Shown: positions 38,323-48,325, counted from the first letter of the stretch. The stretch: 64,000 nt of DNA from Morinoia aosen (GCA_030386875.1 CM059562.1:65842201-65906200); one strand, 5' to 3'. Translations and numbers: made by a program. The notes: generated by a model from the sequence alone, not told the origin.

Positions 38323-39044
38323 TGTTACGATCACTTTTTTTTTTGATCGAATAAGTTGATTTTATTTTTTTTAGGACAATTCTAATTGAATAAATTTCTT
38401 CTCCTAATCTCTGTATAATTTTCGAGAACGGCATTCAAATTGAAGCACATCTATAGCAGGTATTGAAACACTCGTTATGTATGGCCACAAAAATTTACTG
38501 TTTTAGGTCGATATTACCAAGATGACGGGAAATAATTGAAGCCATCAAACACAATGATAATGATAAGGAATTTGCAACTCATACGCAACTTGGAGGAAGA
38601 ACAGGTGCTGATTTCGTTGTATTCGAAGTAGCCTCGTTTACGTTACTTACTTAATTAGTCGTTCTAAATATGAAACCACAAATGACAATTATACAATAAT
38701 AACACTCAGTACGCCGGGCTGAGTTCTATCTCAAAGATTCAAGCAAAGGCGGCGTATACGAGGTCCTTCTACGATGATGACACGCTCGGGAATGAATACC
38801 CCTGACTCTAAACACACTCTTGAATAGAAGCAGTTACCGCAGCTTATGCACGAACGTTAGGCAGCGATCAACGGTCACGAAGGTAGCCGTTGAAGAGGCG
38901 TCGTCCCCTCTTTGCTGACCTGGCTTTCTGCTGCTTTTTATGCTGAGTTGCAACGGTCTTTCAGGGCACGGAGTACATGGCTCTCGTTCGTTGATGTAAC
39001 CGTCGTCCACGGTGTGCCGTTATGTAGAAAGGTTTATAACTAAT
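38323..39044 (-). repeat. 5' LTR of the Gypsy-type element
   Basis: This is the right copy of the direct repeat also found at 30840-31568. Its outer edge (ATAACTAAT on the plus strand) lies about 20 bp from the first degenerate minisatellite sequence. Because the element is on the minus strand, this is the upstream LTR that would drive transcription leftward. Confidence 0.95.
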
Positions 39045-39060
39045 CACCTTTTGATGCGAA

Positions 39061-40040
39061 CTGCAGCGTCAGTGGCAGAGGTACTCGTCTGGTGTGCCAG
39101 AGCAGCAGTCTGTGGCTGAGGGAGTTACACGAGCACCCCGTCAGGTGTGCCAGAGCAACAGTCAGTGGCTGAGGGAGTTACTCGAGCACCCCGTCAGGTC
39201 TGCCAGAGCGACAGTCAGTGGCTGAGGGAGTTACTCGAGCACCCCGTCAGGTGTGCTAGAGCAGCAGTCAGTGGCTGAGGGAGTTACTCGAGCACCCCGT
39301 CAGGTGTGCCAGAGCGACAGTCAGTGGCTGAGGGAGTTACCCGAGCACCCCGTCAGGTGTGCCAGAGCAACAGTCAGTGGCTGAGGGAGTTACTCGAGCA
39401 CCCCGTCAGGTGTGCCAGAGCGACAGTCAGTGGCTGAGGGAGTTACTCGAGCACCCCGTCAGGTGTGCTAGAGCAGCAGTCAGTGGCTGAGGGAGTTACT
39501 CGAGCACCCCGTCAGGTGTGCCAGAGCGACAGTCAGTGGCTGAGGGAGTTACTCGAGCACCCCGTCAGGTGTGCCAGAGCAACAGTCAGTGGCTGAGGGA
39601 GTTACTCGAGCACCCCGTCAGGTGTGCTAGAGCAGCAGTCAGTGGCTGAGGGAGTTACTCGAGCACCCCGTCAGGTGTGCCAGAGCGACAGTCAGTGGCT
39701 GAGGGAGTTACCGAGCACCCCGTCAGGTGTGCCAGAGCAGCAGTCAGTGGCTGAGGGAGTTACTCGCGCACCCCGTCAGGTGTGCCAGAGCGACAGTCAG
39801 TGGCTGAGAGAGTTACTCGAGCACCCCGTCAGGTGTGCCAGAGCGACAGTCAGTGGCTGAGAGAGTTACTCGAGCACCCCGTCAGGTGTGCCAGAGCGAC
39901 AGTCAGTGGCTGAGGGAGTTACCCGAGCAGCCCGTCAGGTGTGCCAGAGCAGCAATCAGTGGCTGAGGGAGTTACTCGAGCACCCCGTCAGGTGTGCCAG
40001 AGCAACAGTCAGTGGCTGAGGGAGTTACTCGAGCACCCCG

Positions 40041-40045
<5 letters not shown>
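39061..40045 (+). repeat. 53-bp minisatellite, left block, about 18 copies
   Basis: The unit is 53 bp, starting gtgtgccagagc and passing through gtggctgagggagttactcg to ccccgtcag. Units begin at 39092, 39145, 39198 and so on. One unit (39675) is 52 bp, and the first, partly deleted unit lies at about 39061-39091. Units fall into types by the bases after agag (caaca, cgaca, or a ctagagcagca form). The order caaca, cgaca, ctag, cgaca occurs twice in a row from 39145, giving a 212-bp higher-order repeat. Here units carry cgagcacc, unlike the right block. Because 53 is not a multiple of 3, the open frames through it rotate phase and are unlikely to be genes. The block stops exactly at the LINE poly(A) tail. 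Confidence 0.95.
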
Positions 40046-40082
<37 letters not shown>

Positions 40083-40095
40083 AAAACCGTTTATT
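40046..40095 (-). terminator. LINE poly(A) tail and polyadenylation signal
   Basis: On the minus strand AATAAA (40095-40090) lies about 12 nt before an uninterrupted run of 32 A (40077-40046), which meets minisatellite sequence directly. This is the 3' end expected for a polyadenylated RNA copied by target-primed reverse transcription. Confidence 0.9.
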
Positions 40096-40169
40096 TCCAA
40101 GTTGTCACATGAGATACATATGCCAACATATTGGCTTTTAAAAGTTCCTTAATATAAGACGTCCTAAAA

Positions 40170-40605
40170 CAAAAGATCCATACGAGGAGTATTAATTGAC
40201 AAACCATCCGAGGTGTAAAAATAGATAAGCCATACGAGGCATAATAATCGACAAACTATATGAGGTGTGCTAATAGATAAACTATCAGAGGTGTACAAAT
40301 AGATAGACCATACGAGGCATATTAATAGACATAATATACGAGGCGTACTATAATAGACAAACCACACGTGGTGTGCTAATAGTCTAACAAAGTTCCATAC
40401 GAGGAATACTAATTGACAAACCATACGAGGTGTACAAATAGATAAGCCGTACGAGGCATAATAATAGACAAACTATACGAGATGTAATATTAGACAATAC
40501 TATCATAGGTGTACAGATAGATAGACCATACGAGGCATATTAATAGAAAAAATATACGAGGCGTACTAATAGACAAACCATACGGGTCGTGCTAATAGTT
40601 TAACT
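40170..40605 (-). repeat. 26-bp degenerate tandem repeat in the LINE 3' UTR
   Basis: About 16 copies of a unit near ccatacgaggcatattaata plus gacaaa (plus-strand sense) follow each other with many substitutions. The first half (from about 40177) and the second half (from about 40393) match variant by variant, so a block of about 217 bp was itself duplicated. Confidence 0.85.
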
Positions 40606-41299
40606 CTCTCAAGGGTAGTTGAATGAGAAATGAGAAATATTATCTCTTGGATATTTTATATTCCAAGAGATTCCGGTACAGCGCTTCTTGCCTTTTTCCT
40701 ACTTCGATAATTTCAACTAAGAACTTGGCAGTTTCGAAGAATTCTTTAGTATTTTTCGAATTATTTATAAGATCATCGAAGTAGGAAAAATACAAAAAAA
40801 ACGCTACACCGTACTAGATTGAAACAACACCGTAAATGACAATCAAGTATTGAGAAAAAGATAGTCTCGAAATAATTTGTAAAGAACATCGCGCAACATA
40901 GCACGCACATCTAGGAATGCGTAAACAAACTTACACTCAAAATTGAAATGCATGGCTTGTTCGGCATACAAATATAGAGATAATTTTTGCACGAGTGCTT
41001 TATTTCCTTTGTCTGTTTATACTTTTTAATTTCTTCTGTTCACAGAAATGCCCTTCGGGGTCGTGATAGATCGATTTATAAATCATAAAGCAAGCGCAAT
41101 CAATTTGTTTATTTCTGAAATTTGGTGCAGTGTTAACTGATCGCAGAGCTTTAGGTAAAATGTAATGTGTCTTGAGGTTTTGCTTTTTATGCAAAAAGTA
41201 GAAATAGAAACCGATATATGTACATGTGCGCATATATGTGTGCGAAACGTGTGCATCTTTACACTGATACATAAACATTTATGTTTGCGTGCGAACACG

Positions 41300-42900
41300 T
41301 ACATACTCACGCACACACCAACACACATATTCATATATATACGTATTGAAAACGAATTTAAGAAAAATGCTAATAGACATGAAAAATAATCTTACTCTTT
41401 CAATATTTAAAATGACAGCCCAAGCTCTGATGAATCGTAAGAAATAACCTGAGGAAAGATAAGGAATAGAAAAGGACTTCGAAAAACGTATAAATGGAAT
41501 GGTTTTTTAATTTCCTAAAGGAAATTTTAAGAAAACTCAAGTTACCGCTGAGGAACAACAAAAAAAAAAAAAAAAAACATATATCTTCAATATATATCAT
41601 ATATCATATCTTCTCGATATTCTCTGCAACATCATGCGGACATGGGTACATGGGATAAAATGGAGATACAGTGTAGGCCAGTTACCACTCATGATTGACA
41701 AATATCTACAAAATTTTGGCAGAAATGCGCAAACAAACATATACTCAACATCAAAATTTGCTTGTACAACATACGGACAGAAAGATAATATTACCACGAT
41801 TCATACGCTCAAATTACGATTAATTTCATTAATTGTATTTGTCATTTATCCGATTCACAGAGACGTCCTCTGGTGTAAGTGGGAGATCTATTTTTGAATC
41901 ATTTCGCTAGTGCAATAAAATTTATCAACCGGATGGTTTTTGTGTAAAGAAATGAAATAGAAACATGTATATCTATTTATGTAGATATATATATACCTAT
42001 ATACGTACACACACATATTAATATATGTACTTATTGAGAATGAAATATAAGAAAAAATACAAATATAAAATAAGAGGATAGAAACAACCTACCATCTATT
42101 ACACCGATAATGACAGTTGAGCTCATTGTAATCCTAAGAAATTATTCGAAAAAAAAAATAACTAAAAGGAAAAGAAGACTTCGGAAAACGTAAAATGAAC
42201 TGATTTTTAGTTTCTTCATAGAAATTTTTAAGAAAACTCAGGTTACAGTCAAGAAACAACACAACTCTTCTGCATTATACAGACATGTGTACATGGGATA
42301 AAATGGAGTAACATTGTGGCCGGATATCACATTTGAGTGGAGAATATTTAAAAAATTTGGCACATATAGGTAGATTAAGCAATGGTCCAAAGTGATAATT
42401 TTGATAACAGAAATTAACAGTTTTTTTCGATTTTAAAGTTTAGTGCTGGTGTGCACTGAACGCAAGGAAAAATATTAAAAGACTAAATGAAAATGCTTAA
42501 ATTAACCTCTCCCCCCAGCTCAGCCGAAATCGATTGAAAACATCTTCGAGAATGATTTTGAAATAACGAGACAACGTTAGCCAAAATTTAATTCATTATA
42601 AACTTTGCACAATCCTCACATTTATAAACCTGCATATTGGTGTACACACAAAATGTATTTCAGAGTATGTTTTCCATACGGATGTTAAATATTAACACAG
42701 AGAAGAAAAAATAACAAAATAAAAATGAGGAAATACTCCTAATTATGGAAAAAAACGTTCATTCTGCTGTATTGAACTCACGTCTGGGGTGCTCATTATT
42801 GTCGACAGAAATAGTTAAGATGAATGCACGAATGGCTTAGCAAACGTAAAATGAAATAGTTTCTAATTTTCTAACAGAAATTTCAGGAAAATTAAAATTT
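41300..42900 (-). repeat. Three imperfect 0.65-0.7-kb repeats in the LINE 3' UTR
   Basis: A motif of the form cgta(t/a)aa(a)tg followed by an aatttc-rich stretch and aagaaaactca(a/g)gttac appears at 41487 and 42189, and in diverged form at 42845. Neighbouring blocks repeat with it: a gacatg(g/t)gtacatgggataaa block follows in the first two copies, and cacacacata-like stretches precede it. The spacing is 702 and 656 bp. No frame is conserved between copies. Confidence 0.65.
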
Positions 42901-42937
42901 CTGGTAAATGGGAAATTCACACCAAAATGCTGCAGGT

Positions 42938-45898
42938 CTATAGAGATGCAAAATGACGTGACACATTTACTCTAAATTCTTTTACAGTTTTAGAGTTTTT
43001 GATATGCTGGGGAAGCTTGTTCCACAAAAAAGCTCCAGAAACTGAGAGAGCTTTTTGTCCCACGCTAGATGAACGGTAACTGACTAAAACATCATTCCTC
43101 CGATTTGGTTTTTTGTTTGGGATATTAGATGGAAAAAATTTTACCACCTCTGCATTACTTTGGGGGAGGTACAGAGAGGAGAACACTCGTCGAGCTTTTT
43201 GGATCATGAATCTATTCGGTATTGGGATCCAGTCGAGTTTTCTTAAAAGAGGGGTGACATGATCGTATTTATTGAAATTTCCTTTGCACACCACTTTGGC
43301 GGCGAAGTTTAGACATTTTTGCAACTCTTCCTGACGATATTGAGGTAAATTTCCCCATACAAGACTGCAGTAGTCCAGGCGCGATAAAACTAAAGACTGA
43401 ATCACTAACAACCTAGATTTTTCGTCAAGTGTGTTCTTAATGCGATGAAAGAACATTAAGGTTCCGTTTATTTTGTTGCACATTGTTTCGACGTGTGAAT
43501 TGAAAGTCATATTTTTGTCAAACCAAACACCCAGATTTTTTACCGTCTCTACTGGTTCAATTGTATCGTCTCCAAATGTTAGCTTGAATGGTGGTAAATT
43601 TTTAGTCGCATTCTGTGATCCAAAAATAATGCATTGCGTTTTACTTGCGTTGAGTTTGAGGCCATTATGGTCATACCACAATTTAAGGTTTCTCAGAAGG
43701 TTTTCAGCGTTGGCTTGTGTTTCTTTTAAATCTGCTGTTGAGCTTGTCATGGCAATTTGTACGTCATCAGCATACATTGAGATTTTTGTGTTTGCCGGCA
43801 TGGTGGGGAAATCATTGATGAAAATTGAAAATAAGAGCGGGCCGATGATTGAACCTTGAGGAACGCCAAAATTGTTTGGTATGAATGATGACATTTTGTT
43901 ATTCAAGCACACTGCATGAGAGCGGTTTAGTAGGTAGCTTTCAAACCATTGAGTGTCAATTCTGAGGTTTGAAATTTTTTGTAGAAGTTTCTTATGCTCA
44001 ACACTGTCGAAAGCTTTGGAGAGATCAAGCAATAGTAAGAGAGTTAATTTTTTTTGGTCAATATCATTGTAAATTTTTTCTGTTATGTTTAACAGGGCGT
44101 CCTGAGTACTGGTATTCCTTCTGTAAGCATATTGATTGCGATGCAGTAGATGTGACTCGTCTATGTAAGACGAGAGCTGGTTTGTTATTACTTTTTCTAA
44201 TATTTTGGACATAACAGGCAGGAGACTGATTGGTCTGTAGTTTGACGCTATGTCGATATCACCAGATTTATGTAATGGCTTAATAATGGATAATTTCCAT
44301 TGGTCGGGAAACTTGTTTGTGGCTATAGATGTATTTATTATCAAACGAATGAGGGGTGCTGTGACAGGGAAGCTGTCTTTTATATGTTGGAGGCTTATGC
44401 CATCATGTCCAGTCGCTTTGGTATTCTTTAGTGAGTATAAGATTTTTCGTAACTCTATGACGCTAACCGGCTTTGGTCTCCATTTGTTTCTACTATTTGG
44501 GGATGATACATCGCTCGGATTTGCTCCTGTAGATGTGTCTGAAACTGTCCTGGATACTTCATTGAAAACATCTTCGCCAACTTTTGAGAAGAAAGTATTA
44601 AAGTCATTAGCCATTTTTGAGGGGTTGTCGAAAGTGCTTTTGCACTCCGAGTTTTTATACTGAGCAACTTCTCTAATGATTTCCCAAGTTCTTTTTGGGT
44701 TTTGTTTTGCCGCCAAGAGTTCTTTGTGGAAGTAGTCCCGTTTTGCTTCCTTAACTTTTCTTCGTAGGATCTTCTCATGATCTTTATATAATTTTCGACG
44801 CGTACTGTCTGATTTATTCAGTTTGTACTCACGCTGCAAATTTCTTTTAGCTCTGCTCAACCGTTTTATCTCATCTGTTATCCATTTAGAAATTCTTGGC
44901 TTAACTTTCTTCGTATTGAAAGGTGCGCATTCGTTAAGAGCCGATACGAAATTTTCGTTGAAAAGCGAAACTTGTAAATTGACATCATCGGTGTTTTCCA
45001 TGCCTTGAAATTCACTCCATCTGTCTAATAGCTTTTCTTGAAATATTTCAGGGGAGTAGTGGTTTTTCATGCGATATGAAATGTAACTAGATTTCTGTTT
45101 CTCTTTTGCAATATTTATTTGGCATTCTACCGAATGGTGATCAGAAAAGGACGGTAAGATTTCTGTGCTGAGTACTGCTTGGGGATTGTTTGTAATTGCT
45201 AGGTCAAGAAGAGTTTTGGAAGCGTTGGTAATTCGCGTTGGTTCTTGGACCATTTGAGAAAGATTAAGTCTGTGCAGCATGTTGCTTAGCTTGTTGTTTT
45301 TATTTGTCAGATCTACGTTAAAATCTCCGAAAACATAGAAAGATTTTTTGGCTGCAGAGATTAATTTAAACGTATTTTCAATGAAATCTAATGTTGGACG
45401 TAGAGATGCTGACGGATGTCTGTAAAGACTGCCGATAATGAAAGACTTGTGTTTGTTTACCTGAACATTGAGCCAAACCATTTCTATGTCTTCGCATTTT
45501 TCTTTTATCGGAAATAAGGATGTAGAGTAGACATCTTTGATGAAAATGCATGAACCGCTACCTCTATTACTCTTGACTCCGTCATAACGGTACAATGTGT
45601 ACCCGGCAATGCTGAGATATGAGCTTTCGACTCGTGAATCGAACCATGTTTCAGATACGCATAAAATATCGATATCGTTAGTGATCAACATTACTCGTAC
45701 GTCATCCATTTTACCATTGAGATTGCGAGCATTTATGTGTAATATTTTGATGTTATTTATCTCAATAGGCAGATCTTTAGTGGAGTTATTGCATTTTTTA
45801 GGTCTAGCAGGGCATTTGGTATTCGTCTCTAGGTCTTTATTGCCGCGTTCATTGTTTGTGATTTCAGCTTCAAATTCAATTTGATCACTGTTATTTAG
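42938..45898 (-). CDS. LINE ORF2: AP endonuclease and reverse transcriptase
   Basis: The protein nicks target DNA and copies the LINE RNA onto it. The frame is open from 45898, directly after the ORF1 stop. The first ATG is at 45709 (923 residues from there). The endonuclease begins upstream of that ATG: the conserved early Asn lies in HINARNL at about 45733. Numbering from 45709, it continues with E21 (SETW), YRHP near 97, GDFN at 128-131 and SDHH near 189. Reverse transcriptase covers about 430-700, with GHDGIS at 434, NYRPISLLP near 490, DLSKAFD at 562-568, GVPQGS at 615-620 and the catalytic YADD at 646-649. A thumb and C-terminal region with LWNKLP follows. No frame damage is seen. Expression probably depends on readthrough of, or reinitiation after, the upstream UGA. 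Confidence 0.93.
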   Translation of the reverse strand, partial: LNNSDQIEFEAEITNNERGNKDLETNTKCPARPKKCNNSTKDLPIEINNIKILHINARNLNGKMDDVRVMLITNDIDILCVSETWFDSRVESSYLSIAGYTLYRYDGVKSNRGSGSCIFIKDVYSTSLFPIKEKCEDIEMVWLNVQVNKHKSFIIGSLYRHPSASLRPTLDFIENTFKLISAAKKSFYVFGDFNVDLTNKNNKLSNMLHRLNLSQMVQEPTRITNASKTLLDLAITNNPQAVLSTEILPSFSDHHSVECQINIAKEKQKSSYISYRMKNHYSPEIFQEKLLDRWSEFQGMENTDDVNLQVSLFNENFVSALNECAPFNTKKVKPRISKWITDEIKRLSRAKRNLQREYKLNKSDSTRRKLYKDHEKILRRKVKEAKRDYFHKELLAAKQNPKRTWEIIREVAQYKNSECKSTFDNPSKMANDFNTFFSKVGEDVFNEVSRTVSDTSTGANPSDVSSPNSRNKWRPKPVSVIELRKILYSLKNTKATGHDGISLQHIKDSFPVTAPLIRLIINTSIATNKFPDQWKLSIIKPLHKSGDIDIASNYRPISLLPVMSKILEKVITNQLSSYIDESHLLHRNQYAYRRNTSTQDALLNITEKIYNDIDQKKLTLLLLLDLSKAFDSVEHKKLLQKISNLRIDTQWFESYLLNRSHAVCLNNKMSSFIPNNFGVPQGSIIGPLLFSIFINDFPTMPANTKISMYADDVQIAMTSSTADLKETQANAENLLRNLKLWYDHNGLKLNASKTQCIIFGSQNATKNLPPFKLTFGDDTIEPVETVKNLGVWFDKNMTFNSHVETMCNKINGTLMFFHRIKNTLDEKSRLLVIQSLVLSRLDYCSLVWGNLPQYRQEELQKCLNFAAKVVCKGNFNKYDHVTPLLRKLDWIPIPNRFMIQKARRVFSSLYLPQSNAEVVKFFPSNIPNKKPNRRNDVLVSYRSSSVGQKALSVSGAFLWNKLPQHIKNSKTVKEFRVNVSRHFASL

Positions 45899-47899
45899 TC
45901 ACAAGATGGGGGAGGGAGCAACACGATTTTCATCACGCATTTTCAAGAGGGCGCTATAGTGGTCCTGTTTCCGGTGTATGTTTACCGGAGGACAGTTTAT
46001 CAGAGCATTTGATGTAGGGGAGATTGTCGTCTTCCAAATCCCATTTTCTCTTTCATCAAATACGTGAATTGGTGTTCTCGTCACATTAGAAAGTATTTGG
46101 GGTATGAGGTCTCCAACTGCGTGATCGAAGACTTTTCTATTGATGTATTTATCGATGAGTTGTTCGAAACTGCCACTGTTCTTGTCAACGAATTTTGCAT
46201 ACTGGTCCTTGTTTCTGGAGCTCTCAGTTTTGATGGCTATTTTCAGAGATGTATAATCCCATTTCGATCTTTGTTGTGAAGCAAGCTGCGTCGTTACGGC
46301 GTGGAGGAGACAGTGTCCGTCACCTACAGTGTAAGCAGGCTCCATTTTGAGCGATCGTTTCAAGTCGTCCAGTGTGTTTGCAACGCGTGTGCAAATTTGA
46401 TTCACTGTTGGTTTTGCGGTAGCAGTATCGGTTTGATCGTTCAACGGAGGCCTGGCAGAGGCAACAGATTTTTTTTGAATGATTTGATTTTTTTGTGAAT
46501 AGTTTTGAATATCGGTATTAGCTTGACTTTCCTCGGTTCCTGCGTACTCACTGGAAAGTTGAGAATTGGTTGAAAAGAATGGCATGTCGCAATCACTATT
46601 TGTGTCTGTTGCAAGTAACGCAAATTTATTTTTCCTACTGACATTATATTTGTCTGAGATCGAGTCAGGGAAAGGCTCAGGCTTATTCATGTTCCTCATG
46701 TGGGTGGGTGAGTTACTCAGAGCTCTGCTTGATGACGCAATCAATTTTGAAGGATTTGGTGTACCATGTGCAGCGATGTGCATAGGCTTATATTCTTTTC
46801 CAAAGTTTAAAGTGAGACTATTTGTCTCTTTCCGTGAAGTTTTCGATTCATTGGAATGACCTACAATTCCAATTTTTGCTTGACATTTGTTAAAATGAGG
46901 ACAATATGGCACGGTGATTCGCAATGTTGATTTCATTGCAAGTTGTCCAAGAAAACAGAAGTTTTCTGCCTGGGTGCGAGGCCATTGAATGTTATTGAGT
47001 GCGTCACCATTTTCATTATCTGGGTAAGTTTGAAATTGAATCAAGTTTAAACCCAGGTTTTTGCAGAAATTCATCGCTTTGTTGAATTCTTTCGCACTGC
47101 AAGCATTTGCGATATAAATAGTAGAAAGTGCGTACTTCCTTACAATTTGTTGTTTGATTCGAGCAAGGTCTGAGGGAGAGTGGCAGAGACCATCAAAACT
47201 TAGTATATAATTTTTAAATCTAGGCATGCAATTTATAGCATGGAGAAGGTCGTCGAAGCGCCCAGATGGAACAGTTTTGATCCAGCAAGAGCGATCGATG
47301 TCCTTCCTTCTGATCGTGCTTAGGATATTGTCACCTAGCAGCAGAGTATCGTAAGGTTCTCGACAATTGGAGTCGACTTCACAAGAGATACTAGCAGGTA
47401 CCGCAGTTGCAAGGTCATGAGAACTTATATGTGAATTTAAATCAAAAAGTTGCTCGGTTAAGTTCTGAATGTTTGATACTGTAGAGAAAATCGACGACGG
47501 GCTAGGAGGCTCACGTTGTCTTAGGGATTTATTGAAAAACGCTGCTGTTAGAGACAAATTGTGAATAATTTCATGAATTTTTTGAGAGCTTGTGATTTGA
47601 AGCGGGTGCAAGTAGCCATTTAAAGAAGTAACAGTGTTTTTTCTATTGCTCTGTACTGGAAATTTCATTTTGTTCTCACAGCTTGCGCTCTGGGGTAATT
47701 TACTGCCAGTATCGGTTTGTGCGCGAATATTATCGAACATATGATCTAGAGAATGAGGAGAGTCTACCACGCTTGAAATGTCCTTATTAATAACAACTAT
47801 TCTGTCTTGTACCACTGATGAGGATGGCGTTTGTGTCCCCGTCGCTGGCGGACAGTTGGAGCGTTGTTGTTGACGCAGAGCTGGGGAGCTGGCACGCTG
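45899..47899 (-). CDS. LINE ORF1: SGNH-like region plus OTU-type cysteine protease domain
   Basis: The frame is open from 47899; the first plausible start is a GTG at 47815, giving 638 residues, so it may instead be entered from the preceding ORF. Residues 157-300 start with LLLGDNILSTI and resemble the SGNH/GDSL esterase domain found in CR1-type ORF1 proteins, but the nucleophile serine is Asn. Residues 490-628 match the OTU fold of deubiquitinases: GDGHCLLHAV with D499 and C502, and the late catalytic histidine H619 in QDHYSALL. A charged, Ser/Asn-rich linker (320-480) joins them. OTU enzymes cleave ubiquitin or process polyproteins; either role here is inference. It ends with TGA followed by CTA, in frame with ORF2. 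Confidence 0.85.
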   Translation of the reverse strand, partial: QRASSPALRQQQRSNCPPATGTQTPSSSVVQDRIVVINKDISSVVDSPHSLDHMFDNIRAQTDTGSKLPQSASCENKMKFPVQSNRKNTVTSLNGYLHPLQITSSQKIHEIIHNLSLTAAFFNKSLRQREPPSPSSIFSTVSNIQNLTEQLFDLNSHISSHDLATAVPASISCEVDSNCREPYDTLLLGDNILSTIRRKDIDRSCWIKTVPSGRFDDLLHAINCMPRFKNYILSFDGLCHSPSDLARIKQQIVRKYALSTIYIANACSAKEFNKAMNFCKNLGLNLIQFQTYPDNENGDALNNIQWPRTQAENFCFLGQLAMKSTLRITVPYCPHFNKCQAKIGIVGHSNESKTSRKETNSLTLNFGKEYKPMHIAAHGTPNPSKLIASSSRALSNSPTHMRNMNKPEPFPDSISDKYNVSRKNKFALLATDTNSDCDMPFFSTNSQLSSEYAGTEESQANTDIQNYSQKNQIIQKKSVASARPPLNDQTDTATAKPTVNQICTRVANTLDDLKRSLKMEPAYTVGDGHCLLHAVTTQLASQQRSKWDYTSLKIAIKTESSRNKDQYAKFVDKNSGSFEQLIDKYINRKVFDHAVGDLIPQILSNVTRTPIHVFDERENGIWKTTISPTSNALINCPPVNIHRKQDHYSALLKMRDENRVAPSPIL

Positions 47900-48288
47900 T
47901 TATGCTTGTTCAGATGAGGAGCAGCAGTTGGTTGTGGTGCTGCGGCTGAGACTTCACTGCTTCGAACCTTCAAATGATTGTTGGAGGTTTGGCAGATATG
48001 TTTTCCCTCGTCCTGCGATATTGGTTGCATAGTCTTCACTGACGTTGCTTCGGAAAGTGACACACATTCTCTGACGGAGTTACTGGCAGCGGTTAGCAAG
48101 CCTCCTGCGTTTTGAGCATTAGAATCTTGTGAGTGAGAGGATGTAGGTTTCCTACTTGCAGGCACTTTGCTTGGTAAGGTCGTATTTTTGCCCCTGAAAG
48201 AACCATTTTTCCGGGATGTTGTGTAGGGCAACATCTGTGCAGAGAACGGCACTTTCCGGCCTGCGTAGCGAGTCTCGTAGTGATGCAT
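47797..48288 (-). CDS. LINE leading ORF, basic low-complexity protein
   Basis: A 163-residue frame begins at ATG 48288, about 80 bp from the element 5' end, and ends at 47797. The product is rich in Ser, Pro, Asn, Arg and Lys, with a basic tail (QRRGHKRHPHQW), and has no known domain. It may bind RNA. It overlaps the open ORF1 frame by about 100 nt (47899-47797), and ORF1 is in the -1 phase relative to it. I see no canonical slippery heptamer in the overlap. Programmed frameshifting, a mutation in this copy and a separate protein all remain possible. Confidence 0.6.
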   Translation of the reverse strand: MHHYETRYAGRKVPFSAQMLPYTTSRKNGSFRGKNTTLPSKVPASRKPTSSHSQDSNAQNAGGLLTAASNSVRECVSLSEATSVKTMQPISQDEGKHICQTSNNHLKVRSSEVSAAAPQPTAAPHLNKHNSVPAPQLCVNNNAPTVRQRRGHKRHPHQWYKTE

Positions 48289-48325
48289 TGTGCGTTATAT
48301 TTGCATAGCTATGACTGAATTATGA

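Larger units (their letters stand above)
30840..39044 (-). mobile_element. Gypsy-type LTR retrotransposon, complete in outline but defective
   Basis: The element is coded on the minus strand. Reading 5' to 3' it has an LTR (39044-38323), a primer-binding site, a repeat-rich leader, gag, protease, reverse transcriptase, RNase H, integrase, a 1.4-kb tail, a short G-rich polypurine tract and the second LTR (31568-30840). The RT-RNase H-integrase order defines Gypsy/Ty3 (Metaviridae); the tRNA-Leu primer recalls Mdg3-type elements, but the clade is not proven. The LTRs differ by roughly 25-30 substitutions and a few indels over about 720 bp by eye (near 4%), so the insertion is not recent. The flanks give only an imperfect candidate target duplication, cact/cacc. 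No envelope frame is visible. Confidence 0.95.

Noticed and set aside
39624..40141. Frames of 60-100 codons through the minisatellite as a repeat protein
   Set aside because: The 53-bp period changes phase every unit, all three frames are similarly open, and no start, promoter or splice context supports translation.
43473..46859. Plus-strand frames of 65-137 codons across the LINE
   Set aside because: They are antisense shadows of ORF1 and ORF2, which have clear catalytic motifs on the minus strand.
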